A stretch of DNA of 64,000 nt, from the NCBI RefSeq assembly GCF_022549675.1, contig NZ_JAKZGR010000005.1, positions 226,570 to 290,569 of the forward strand, written 5' to 3'. Below, piece by piece: positions 55,883 through 62,584 of this stretch. The position numbers were made by a program, and so were the translations under genes. The notes under the pieces were generated by a model that made no database searches, was not told the DNA's origin, and saw only the letters and a program-made list of their open reading frames with translations. The stretch is from Belliella kenyensis. GTDB taxonomy: Bacteria; Bacteroidota; Bacteroidia; Cytophagales; Cyclobacteriaceae. Each line of letters starts with the position of its first letter. Position 1 is the first letter of the stretch.

Positions 55883-55917
55883 CTCACATCTCATATCTCA
55901 CATCTCATATCTCACAT
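55883..55917 (-). repeat. heptamer array right of four-helix gene 2
   Basis: Five perfect alternating units: CTCACAT, CTCATAT, CTCACAT, CTCATAT, CTCACAT. They begin right after the TAG stop. The reverse complement reads GAGATAT/GAGATGT, matching the left array in inverted orientation. Confidence 0.9.
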
Positions 55918-55955
55918 CTAAAAAAAATAATGACTTATCTGTAGGGCTATTGCTT

Positions 55956-55983
55956 GTCTTACGTCTTGAGTCTAAAGTCTCTA
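55956..55983 (-). repeat. third heptamer block before fadE
   Basis: Four units GTCTTAC, GTCTTGA, GTCTAAA, GTCTCTA end four bases before the fadE ATG. They may be part of the fadE leader or another remnant of the same repeat type. Confidence 0.7.
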
Positions 55984-55986
55984 ATT

Positions 55987-57786
55987 ATGTCAACAATAAC
56001 CAAAAAATCAATCAATGGCGGCGAGTTTCTGATAAAGGAAACTGAGGCCGACGATATCTTCATCTTTGAAGAGTTTAGTGAAGAACAGCGAATGATGGCA
56101 CAGGCTTGCCAGGATTTTATCGATACGGAGATCACTCCGAATATCGAAGAGATCGACAGCATGAAGAATCCAGACCTGGTACCTTCTATTTTCAAGAAGG
56201 CAGGAGAGCTTGGACTACTTGGTATTTCTGTTCCTGAAAATTATGGTGGCATGGGTATGAGTTTCAATACCTCATTGCTGATAGCGGATATCATTGGTTC
56301 GGCGGGATCATTCTCAACCACTTATGGTGCTCACACAGGAATTGGTACATTGCCTATCCTTTTCTACGGTGATGATGCACAGAAATCCAAGTACCTTCCA
56401 AAGCTAGCTACAGGAGAATGGGCGGCATGCTATTGCCTTACCGAACCAGACGCCGGCTCGGATGCCAACAGTGGCAAGACCAAGGCCACACTTACAGCTG
56501 ATGGGAAGCACTACTTGATCAATGGACAGAAGATGTGGATTTCCAATGCAGGATTTGCAGATGTTTTCATTGTCTTTGCCAAGATCGAAGATGACAAGAA
56601 CCTCACGGCATTTATTGTAGAGAAATCCTTCGGAGGGATCACGATGAATGAGGAGGAGAAAAAGATGGGTATCAAAGGATCCTCTACCAGACAGGTGTTC
56701 TTCAATGACTGTAAAGTACCTGTAGAAAACATGCTCTCTTCAAGAGGTAATGGATTCAAAATCGCCGTAAACATCCTCAATGTAGGCAGGGTAAAGCTTG
56801 GATCCGGTATCCTCAATGGTGGCAGGTATATCATCAGCAATTGTATCAAGTATTCCACAGAGAGAAAGCAGTTTGGTGTCAGCATCAATACCTTTGGAGC
56901 GATCAAGTCCAAGCTTGCAGAGATGGCTATCCGTACATTTGTATCAGAATCTCTGACCTATCGCGTGGGTCAGGACATTGAGGATAAGATCAATGCACTG
57001 GTAGCAGCTGGAATGGACGAAAACGAAGCAAAACTCAAAGGTGTGGAGGAATTTGCGATAGAATGTGCCATATCCAAGGTGCATGGATCAGAAGTGCTAG
57101 ATTATGCTGCAGATCAAGGAGTACAAGTATATGGAGGCATGGGTTACTCAGCAGATGCACCGATGGAGCGAGCTTATAGAGATGCTAGGATTGTGAGGAT
57201 CTATGAGGGTACCAATGAGATCAACCGCATGCTGATGGTGGGAATGGTCTTGAAGCGAGCCATGAAAGGCGACATCAACCTTTTCGAACCAGCCATGGCT
57301 GTATCACAAGAATTGACCTCAGTGCCGAGTTTTGAGACCATTGATACTTCGGAGCTTTTTGCCGCGGAGAAAGATGTACTGAAGAGGCTTAAGAAAGTCT
57401 TCTTGATGGTCGGTGGCAAAGCGGCTATGGCCCTGCAAGACAAAATAGAATCCGAGCAAGAGATCATGATGAATCTGGCGGATGTGATGATAGAGATCTA
57501 CGCCGTAGAGTCTGCCATCCTCAGAGCAGAAAAGCTTGCCAAAAGCAAAGGAGAAGAAGCTGCCAAGCATCAGATTGCTATGGCACAAGTCTATCTAGCA
57601 GGTGCCGTAGATAAGATCAATGCCGCAGCCAAAGAAGCTATAGGCTCATTTACCAAAGGAGATGAGCAGAAAGTGATGCTGATGGGCTTGAAGCGCTTTA
57701 CCAAGATGGATTTGGTAGATACCAAAACCTTGAGAAGGCAAATAGCAGATTACATGATTGAGAAAGGTAAGTATCCTTTTTCATAG
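55987..57786 (+). CDS. fadE: acyl-CoA dehydrogenase, FadE type
   Basis: First oxidative step of beta-oxidation, FAD-dependent; 599 residues, the long FadE form of Bacillus type. The ATG at 55987 (MSTITKKSING) is chosen. FAD/substrate motifs: CYCLTEPDAGSDANS, QKMWISNAGFADVF, and the region with the catalytic Glu RIYEGTNEINRML. The extra C-terminal helical domain (about 440-599) is typical of the long form. A terminator follows at 57834-57867. Confidence 0.95.
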   Translation: MSTITKKSINGGEFLIKETEADDIFIFEEFSEEQRMMAQACQDFIDTEITPNIEEIDSMKNPDLVPSIFKKAGELGLLGISVPENYGGMGMSFNTSLLIADIIGSAGSFSTTYGAHTGIGTLPILFYGDDAQKSKYLPKLATGEWAACYCLTEPDAGSDANSGKTKATLTADGKHYLINGQKMWISNAGFADVFIVFAKIEDDKNLTAFIVEKSFGGITMNEEEKKMGIKGSSTRQVFFNDCKVPVENMLSSRGNGFKIAVNILNVGRVKLGSGILNGGRYIISNCIKYSTERKQFGVSINTFGAIKSKLAEMAIRTFVSESLTYRVGQDIEDKINALVAAGMDENEAKLKGVEEFAIECAISKVHGSEVLDYAADQGVQVYGGMGYSADAPMERAYRDARIVRIYEGTNEINRMLMVGMVLKRAMKGDINLFEPAMAVSQELTSVPSFETIDTSELFAAEKDVLKRLKKVFLMVGGKAAMALQDKIESEQEIMMNLADVMIEIYAVESAILRAEKLAKSKGEEAAKHQIAMAQVYLAGAVDKINAAAKEAIGSFTKGDEQKVMLMGLKRFTKMDLVDTKTLRRQIADYMIEKGKYPFS

Positions 57787-57800
57787 GTAGGTGAATTTGC

Positions 57801-57824
57801 CACAAAGACACGAAGACACAAAGA
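57801..57824 (+). repeat. three octamer repeats CACraAGA
   Basis: CACAAAGA, CACGAAGA, CACAAAGA in tandem, 15 bases after fadE. Short repeats of this wording are often seen around free-standing accessory ORFs in Bacteroidota; here no ORF is adjacent. Confidence 0.6.
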
Positions 57825-57833
57825 TTGTAGACT

Positions 57834-57867
57834 AAAATAGCCTCTGAGAGATTAGAGGCTATTTTTT
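57834..57867 (+). terminator. intrinsic terminator of the fad operon
   Basis: TAGCCTCT (57838-57845) pairs with AGAGGCTA (57854-57861), extended by AAAA/TTTT on the outside, followed by TTTTTT. It marks the end of the fadN-fadA-fadE block. Confidence 0.85.
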
Positions 57868-57888
57868 CGTAATGGCACCAGCTACACA

Positions 57889-57922
57889 AGACCTTTGGGG
57901 TTTCCAAAAACCCCGAAGGTCT
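57889..57922. repeat. REP-like palindrome plus small hairpin
   Basis: AGACCTTTGGGGTTT (57889-57903) pairs with 57908-57922 over 15 bp with one G-U pair and a four-base loop. A second hairpin, CCTCGGGT/ACCTGAGG with a CA loop, is at 57963-57980. The rest of the 314-base gap (57787-58100) has no gene. The perfect short-loop form resembles dispersed REP elements. Confidence 0.55.
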
Positions 57923-58100
57923 CTACCCATTGGACAATCGATTATTTATATAAGATGAAAAGCCTCGGGTCAACCTGAGGTATTTTATTTTGAGAAGGAG
58001 TTTTCCAGATTTAAACGTTTAATTTGTATAAGTCTCTTTACCAGGGTTTTTATTTTAGGTAATTTTAAGAATGATTTTTTTTTAGTTTAAGTATACTGAT

Positions 58101-59468
58101 ATGGAACAAAGACCCATTTCTTTAGAAATCATTGGGAAGAAGCTAATTCTAAAGATTCCCAAGAATGATGATGACATCAAATTTATCCGTGGTATTCAAT
58201 ATTCGAGATGGAATAAGGAAGGTTTTTTTTGGGAAATTCCCCATTATCCAGGGAATTTGGAAAAGATTAAGGGATATTTTGGAGAGCGGTTGACAAGTAT
58301 TTCAGAGCGTCCGGTAATAGAAGTTCCGCAGAAAGACGAGACAGTCTTATTGGATAAAAATCAAGTATTGATAATCAAGACAGCGAAGGCGCAGCTCCGC
58401 TTATATTTTGGATTTCATGCTGAGCTGATGAAAGTAGTTAAGAGCTTTCCGTACTATCAATGGGATAGCAAGCACAAGTTTTGGAGTATTCCTTATTCAG
58501 AACAGTTTTTGGAGGAATTGAAAAAGAAAATAGTAGAGTTGGGTTTTTTCTTGATTTTCAGAGAAGAAGCAGCACCAGACAAGGTTCAGCGCAAGTCAAG
58601 TGCTGAGATACCTAATTACCGTAAGTGTCCAGAGGAATATATTCATAAGTTGGAGGAGCGGAGGTATAGTGAAGGTACTATCAAAGCATACGTTCCATTA
58701 TTTGAAGAGTTTTTGAACTATTTTGTTCAAATCCCTTTGGAAGAATTAGGTGAAAAGGAAGTAATGGATTTCTCGAGGTATTTGGTCAATGAGAGAAAAG
58801 TCTCAAGTTCGTACCAAAACCAAGCCATCAATGCTATAAAATTTTACTTTGAAAAAGTTAGAGGAGGGGAAAGAAAATATTACCATGTTGATAGACCGAT
58901 TAGAGAAAAAATATTACCGGTGGTATTAAGTGAAGAAGAAATTTCAGCCATCATGAAGTCAATCAAAAACATCAAGCATAAGGCAATTTTAATAACAATT
59001 TATTCTGCAGGTTTGCGAATTAGTGAATTGATAAATTTAAAGATAAATGATATAGATTCTCAACGGATGCAAATAAGGGTAGAACAAGCAAAGGGTAAAA
59101 AGGATAGATATACACTATTATCAAAAAAAACGCTTGAAATTTTGCGTGTTTACATAAAGAAAGAGAGACCACATTTCTATTTATTTGAAGGGCAGGGAAG
59201 CTCAGAGGATCAGCCAGTTAAATATTCTTCAACAAGTATTTCTGCCATACTCAAAACTGCTTTAAAGAATTCAAAAATTTCTAAAAAAGCCACTGTTCAT
59301 ACTTTGCGTCATTCGTTTGCAACACATTTGTTGGAGCGGGGGACAGATTTGAGATATATTCAAAGTTTATTGGGTCATGAAAGTCCAAAAACCACACAAA
59401 TTTACACTCATGTGACAACTAAGGGGTTTGAGCAAATAATCAGTCCTCTAGATAACCTAGATATTTAA
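58101..59468 (+). CDS. tyrosine recombinase adjoining the cassette array
   Basis: A 455-residue site-specific recombinase. Catalytic residues are complete: Arg306 (AGLRISE), His400 and Arg403 (HTLRHSFATHLL), His426 (LLGHES) and Tyr435 (IYTHV). It ends ISPLDNL, an ending shared with integron and IS91-associated integrases. The extended N-terminus has two copies of a module with SRWNKEGFFWEIPHY (about 30-45) and YQWDSKHKFWSIPYS (about 115-130), then a SAM-like core-binding domain (about 175-260). The tryptophan-rich IntI-specific insertion between box I and box II is missing. It reads toward the cassettes and stops 89 bases before the first cassette boundary. Confidence 0.88.
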   Translation: MEQRPISLEIIGKKLILKIPKNDDDIKFIRGIQYSRWNKEGFFWEIPHYPGNLEKIKGYFGERLTSISERPVIEVPQKDETVLLDKNQVLIIKTAKAQLRLYFGFHAELMKVVKSFPYYQWDSKHKFWSIPYSEQFLEELKKKIVELGFFLIFREEAAPDKVQRKSSAEIPNYRKCPEEYIHKLEERRYSEGTIKAYVPLFEEFLNYFVQIPLEELGEKEVMDFSRYLVNERKVSSSYQNQAINAIKFYFEKVRGGERKYYHVDRPIREKILPVVLSEEEISAIMKSIKNIKHKAILITIYSAGLRISELINLKINDIDSQRMQIRVEQAKGKKDRYTLLSKKTLEILRVYIKKERPHFYLFEGQGSSEDQPVKYSSTSISAILKTALKNSKISKKATVHTLRHSFATHLLERGTDLRYIQSLLGHESPKTTQIYTHVTTKGFEQIISPLDNLDI

Positions 59469-59507
59469 TTTTTGAATATATTTAAAAGGTTATTTCCACT
59501 ATATTGA

Positions 59508-59563
59508 GGAAAGCGTCCTAAATAAGAATGCTTTCCTCTATAAAGGAAAGCAAAACGTTAGGT
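59508..59563 (+). other. candidate attI-like site with first cassette junction
   Basis: Just after the recombinase stop, GAGGAAAGC (59508-59516) pairs with GCTTTCCTC (59531-59539), and a further AGGAAAGC follows at 59545. The junction core GTTAGGT is at 59557-59563. The repeated AGGAAAGC-type segment next to the core would suit recombinase binding. The core is seen; the attI role is inferred. Confidence 0.55.
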
Positions 59564-59616
59564 GCAACCTTAAAGGACAGACACTCAAAAAAAAATAACA
59601 CTCAAAAAATAAACAA

Positions 59617-60036
59617 ATGGACAGCGAATACAACAGAATTTTTGAACTGCTTTATGCAGAGTATGTCTATGAAATAGAATACAAAAGAAGAAGACCTTTT
59701 CCATACAATGAATATTATTTTATTCGGAGTATTAGAAAATCCATAGACAAAAAAGACGTTGACAATATATTGCGACCAGATGCAAAATATTTTTTGATTG
59801 TAAACTTTCACCAACTAATTGTAAGACCTTTAATTGAAAGAAACGAATTAAAGAATCTTCAAAACGAAAAATTTGTTTTTGAACTTGAAGAAAATATAAA
59901 GTCCGACATCGAAATGATTATAAATGAAGTAAAAGACAATAACGAATTTGAAGAAATAAGTGGTCACCAAATAATGAAATCTATTGATACATTATGGTCA
60001 AAACTTAGAACAACCGGACAAAAAACTTGGGGATAA
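59617..60036 (+). CDS. cassette 1 gene a: unknown cytosolic protein
   Basis: A 139-residue charged, mainly helical protein with no recognised family. It is rich in E, K, R and I with no signal or membrane helix. A YKRRRPFPYNEYYF segment near the N-terminus and an HQIMKSIDTLWSKLR C-terminus are the most distinctive parts. It starts 59 bases after the cassette boundary. Its TAA stop overlaps the next ATG by one base (TAATG), so the two are translated as a pair. Confidence 0.75.
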   Translation: MDSEYNRIFELLYAEYVYEIEYKRRRPFPYNEYYFIRSIRKSIDKKDVDNILRPDAKYFLIVNFHQLIVRPLIERNELKNLQNEKFVFELEENIKSDIEMIINEVKDNNEFEEISGHQIMKSIDTLWSKLRTTGQKTWG

Positions 60037-60533
60037 TGAACGGAAAAAACAACTCGCTAATAAGCACACAATTAATTACTGCATCACTGACAATGATAAC
60101 AGTTGTTTCAGTTTTTGCTGTATTTATCATTGACAAAAGAGAAGTCGGTATTCTATATTACATTATTACAGGCTTTTCATTCTTTTCTTTTGTTCTAAGC
60201 ATTATATGTGGTGGTATCGGACTAAGTAGCGAAAATGCCGAAAGTCAGTATAATAAATATTTCAACTATCAGACAAGAACTGCTTTGTTAGGAATAGTGC
60301 TATTTTGCACAAGTATTTTTTTAGGAAACGACAAAGAAAATGCAACTGAACAAACACTAAAAAATCAAGAAAAAACGATTATCGAACTCCAATTAAAAGA
60401 CGGGTTACAATCAAAAGAAATTGACGATTTGAAGAGTAACATTGAGAGACTTTCAAAACAATTAGAAAGCACGAATAGCAGACTTGACACTTTAACCCTG
60501 CTTACCGAAAAGAACAAACAAAAAAAGAAATGA
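60036..60533 (+). CDS. cassette 1 gene b: membrane protein with coiled coil
   Basis: A 165-residue protein. Three hydrophobic segments lie at about 10-30, 40-62 and 83-98, then a long charged coiled coil (about 108-160, KTIIELQLKDGLQSKEIDDL). Small membrane proteins with such a soluble tail, coupled to a cytosolic partner, are common in anti-phage abortive systems, but no family match was made. The alternative TTG start at 60027 would add three residues. It is the last gene before attC1. Confidence 0.75.
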   Translation: MNGKNNSLISTQLITASLTMITVVSVFAVFIIDKREVGILYYIITGFSFFSFVLSIICGGIGLSSENAESQYNKYFNYQTRTALLGIVLFCTSIFLGNDKENATEQTLKNQEKTIIELQLKDGLQSKEIDDLKSNIERLSKQLESTNSRLDTLTLLTEKNKQKKK

Positions 60534-60570
60534 CAACAGAAAACAAACTGACAAATACAGGAAAGGCAGC

Positions 60571-60702
60571 ACCTAACAGGCGTTTGGCTCAATGGCGGGT
60601 GAAGTGGTTAATTGAACATTCTACCTCGCATCAACTTTTGTGGTGTATTGACAGTTTTGTGCTCCGAAATCCGCCACTGCGCCAAGCGCCAAAACGTTAT
60701 GC
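60571..60702 (+). other. attC site 1
   Basis: Left core ACCTAAC (60571-60577) and right core GTTATGC (60696-60702). The inner arms 60579-60598 and 60671-60690 pair at 16 of 20 positions: GGCGTTTGGC against GCCAAGCGCC, and AATGGCGG against CCGCCACT. Length 132 bp with a 72-base spacer. The left core is the exact complement of the start of cassette 1 (59557). Confidence 0.88.
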
Positions 60703-60732
60703 GGCAGCTTAGAAAACACAATAACACAGAAA

Positions 60733-61062
60733 ATGGGACATAAAGTAGTTTGTTTAGACTGTAAAAAATCATTTAGCCAAGGAACTGACTTTAATGACAG
60801 AAAGGAAGCTAATTGTCCTGATTGTGGAAAACAAATGACTCTTTTACCTCATAGGTTCAGACCGCCAAAAAAGTCGGAAGAGAAAAAATGGGAGACTGTT
60901 AAGTTTTTAATAGACAATGGCTTTTATTATCAACACATTTATGAAACCGTTACCAAGACAATAAACGGATTTACTAAATATGAAAATTTGGTTCCTTATC
61001 CTGACAATATTCGAGATGCCAAAGAGTTTGTAGAACGCTATAAAAATCAAGCAAGAAAATGA
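60733..61062 (+). CDS. cassette 2 gene a: zinc-ribbon protein
   Basis: A 109-residue protein with two Cys pairs, VCLDCKKSF (about 6-14) and CPDCGKQM (about 28-35), forming a zinc ribbon. The C-terminal half is helical and Tyr-rich (DNGFYYQHIYETV). Function unknown; such ribbons bind nucleic acid or act as scaffolds. Its stop overlaps the next start (ATGA), indicating coupled expression. Confidence 0.78.
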   Translation: MGHKVVCLDCKKSFSQGTDFNDRKEANCPDCGKQMTLLPHRFRPPKKSEEKKWETVKFLIDNGFYYQHIYETVTKTINGFTKYENLVPYPDNIRDAKEFVERYKNQARK

Positions 61063-61517
61063 TTTTTTCAGGGGTTGACAGTCAAACAGTTGAATTAAAA
61101 ATAACCAACTACCAATTTCCCGACAACCAAGAAGGTGATTGGGACGGTAATTGGCTGAACATATATTTGAAAGTTGACAGTAAGGTTGGTAAATGGCAAA
61201 CAATAGACCCTTCTTTGACTACTTGGGAAGTTCAAGAAATCATAGATTGGTTTGACCAACTTTCAACAGACAAAGAACCAGAATATAGATTAATGACATT
61301 TACAGAACCAAATCTATCTTTTGAACTTTTAAACGAGCCGACAGACAAGAACAAATTAATTAGAATAAAATTTGATTTAGAATGCAGACCAAAATCTGCG
61401 ACAGATGATAAAGAATATTTTGTAGACATTTCGGCTGATAGAGACGAATTAATCACAATTAAAAAAGGACTAAAAGATGAACTTAACAAATATCCTGAAA
61501 GAAAGCCGACCGCATAA
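61059..61517 (+). CDS. cassette 2 gene b: WapI-like immunity-type protein
   Basis: A 152-residue acidic protein. The pattern ELKITNYQFPD ... DWDGNWLNIYLKVDSKVGKW followed by a TTWEVQEIIDWFDQL helix and EPNLSFELL resembles the WapI-type immunity family, a strand-rich fold with WDxNWL near the N-terminus. Orphan immunity genes are frequent cassette cargo. The match is by eye only. The stop codon lies in the left core of attC2. Confidence 0.6.
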   Translation: MIFSGVDSQTVELKITNYQFPDNQEGDWDGNWLNIYLKVDSKVGKWQTIDPSLTTWEVQEIIDWFDQLSTDKEPEYRLMTFTEPNLSFELLNEPTDKNKLIRIKFDLECRPKSATDDKEYFVDISADRDELITIKKGLKDELNKYPERKPTA

Positions 61518-61645
61518 CAGCACCTACACACAAGCAGGGGTTTCGTGCTTCGTAGGACAGGAAAATGCTAAATTTGAAGTTCAGCTCTTCGCAGGAAGTT
61601 CAGTTGTAAAAATCCCTGCCTGCGTGTAGCTGCGACACGTTATAG
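61512..61645 (+). other. attC site 2
   Basis: Left core GCATAAC (61512-61518) is the exact complement of the cassette 2 start (60696). Right core GTTATAG (61639-61645). Inner arms around 61521-61539 (CACCTACACACAAGCAGGG) and 61614-61632 (CCCTGCCTGCGTGTAGCTG) pair with a few mismatches and a bulge, as attC sites do. Length 134 bp. The final codons of the preceding gene run into the left core. Confidence 0.85.
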
Positions 61646-61668
61646 CCAATTTTAGAGAAACCGACACA

Positions 61669-62277
61669 GTGACAAAAAAAGGACTTATATGGACAATAGT
61701 AGTTTGGGTTATTTTGACCCTGATAAACTATTATTATATGAATTTTTTCTTTTTAGCATTTATATGGTTAGGACTGACTTTGACATTATTAATTCTGACA
61801 ATAATTCAATTAGTAAAGACATTTAAAGAAAGGAAAACATTAACTAAGCTTCGCATTGCTAAACTTGTGACATTTTCACTACTCTTTTTATTGACACTTT
61901 ACCGACATAAAACCAATCTTGTAATAGAAAAAGTAGACTGGTTCATTCTTGAAAACAAAAGAAATGAAATTGTAGAACAAGTAAAGGACAAAGAACTAAA
62001 TCCAAATGTAAGCTGGAATGGATGGGTTTGTGAATTACCTTTTAAATTTCCCGTAGTATCAAATGGCGGAAACGACATTGGTATATCAAGAAATGAAGAA
62101 AATAATGGAACGACAGTGACATTTTGGGTTTTTCGTAATTTTTTTGACTCGCCTTCAACACATTTTGTTTACACGGACGACCCAGAAGAGATAAAAAGAT
62201 TAGATGAAAAAATTGCAAAACGACCAGAGAACAACTGGAAAATTAAAGAAAACTGGTATAGAACTTATGGAGACTGA
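61669..62277 (+). CDS. cassette 3 gene: unknown membrane protein
   Basis: A 202-residue protein starting with GTG at 61669, 30 bases into the cassette. Three hydrophobic helices lie at about 6-24, 27-49 and 65-81, followed by a soluble domain (about 90-202) with NVSWNGWVCELPFKFP and WVFRNFFDSPSTHFVYTD. No family was recognised. It ends 15 bases before the attC3 left core. Codon use is AT-rich like the other cassette genes. Confidence 0.75.
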   Translation: MTKKGLIWTIVVWVILTLINYYYMNFFFLAFIWLGLTLTLLILTIIQLVKTFKERKTLTKLRIAKLVTFSLLFLLTLYRHKTNLVIEKVDWFILENKRNEIVEQVKDKELNPNVSWNGWVCELPFKFPVVSNGGNDIGISRNEENNGTTVTFWVFRNFFDSPSTHFVYTDDPEEIKRLDEKIAKRPENNWKIKENWYRTYGD

Positions 62278-62292
62278 AAATAGAAAAACTGG

Positions 62293-62385
62293 CTATAACA
62301 TTTAGCCCACTAGAGAAAAGCCCTCGAAAAAAAGCCCTGATAGGAGAAAAAATCTATCAGGGCTTTTTGCTAGTGGCTGTTGACT
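62293..62385 (+). other. attC site 3
   Basis: Left core CTATAAC (62293-62299) is the exact complement of the cassette 3 start (61639). Right core GTTGACT (62379-62385) departs from the GTTRRRY pattern at one base. Inner arms 62304-62324 and 62359-62378 pair as AGCCCACTAG.../...CTAGTGGCT with a small bulge. Length 93 bp, the shortest of the three. It contains a strong hairpin. Confidence 0.8.
62329..62368 (+). terminator. terminator nested inside attC3
   Basis: AAAAAGCCCTGATAG (62329-62343) is exactly complementary to 62354-62368, a 15-bp perfect stem with a 10-base loop, ending in five T. It is A-rich upstream, so it may act in both directions. It forms the tip of the folded attC3. Confidence 0.8.
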
Positions 62386-62584
62386 GACATCCGTAGGGTG
62401 AAGGGCTTGCTAGGTGGAATAGTAAGCTGATTTGAGGGTTTTTGGAATCGGTTATTTTAGTTTTTGGTTGTATTTAGGAGTTTTTGCTTTGCTTTGGGCA
62501 TGACTTCCCCTACCCAACATCTGGGGATTTGAATTTTCGGCATGTCTTGGACCCAACTCTGATTTCTTAGATCCTGTAAGTTGA

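Larger units (their letters stand above)
58101..62385 (+). mobile_element. integron-like array: recombinase and three gene cassettes
   Basis: Three cassettes follow the recombinase, with boundaries at GTT cores: 59557 (GTTAGGT), 60696 (GTTATGC), 61639 (GTTATAG) and 62379 (GTTGACT). Cassette spans are 59558-60696, 60697-61639 and 61640-62379. The first bases of each cassette are the exact complement of the left core of its own attC: ACCTAAC at 60571, GCATAAC at 61512, CTATAAC at 62293. This is what integration of circular cassettes between G and TT predicts. All genes face the same way as the recombinase, unlike classical integrons. Confidence 0.85.

Noticed and set aside
60530..60712. 60-residue frame after cassette 1
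   Set aside because: It covers attC1 from core to core; the attC pairing explains the sequence.
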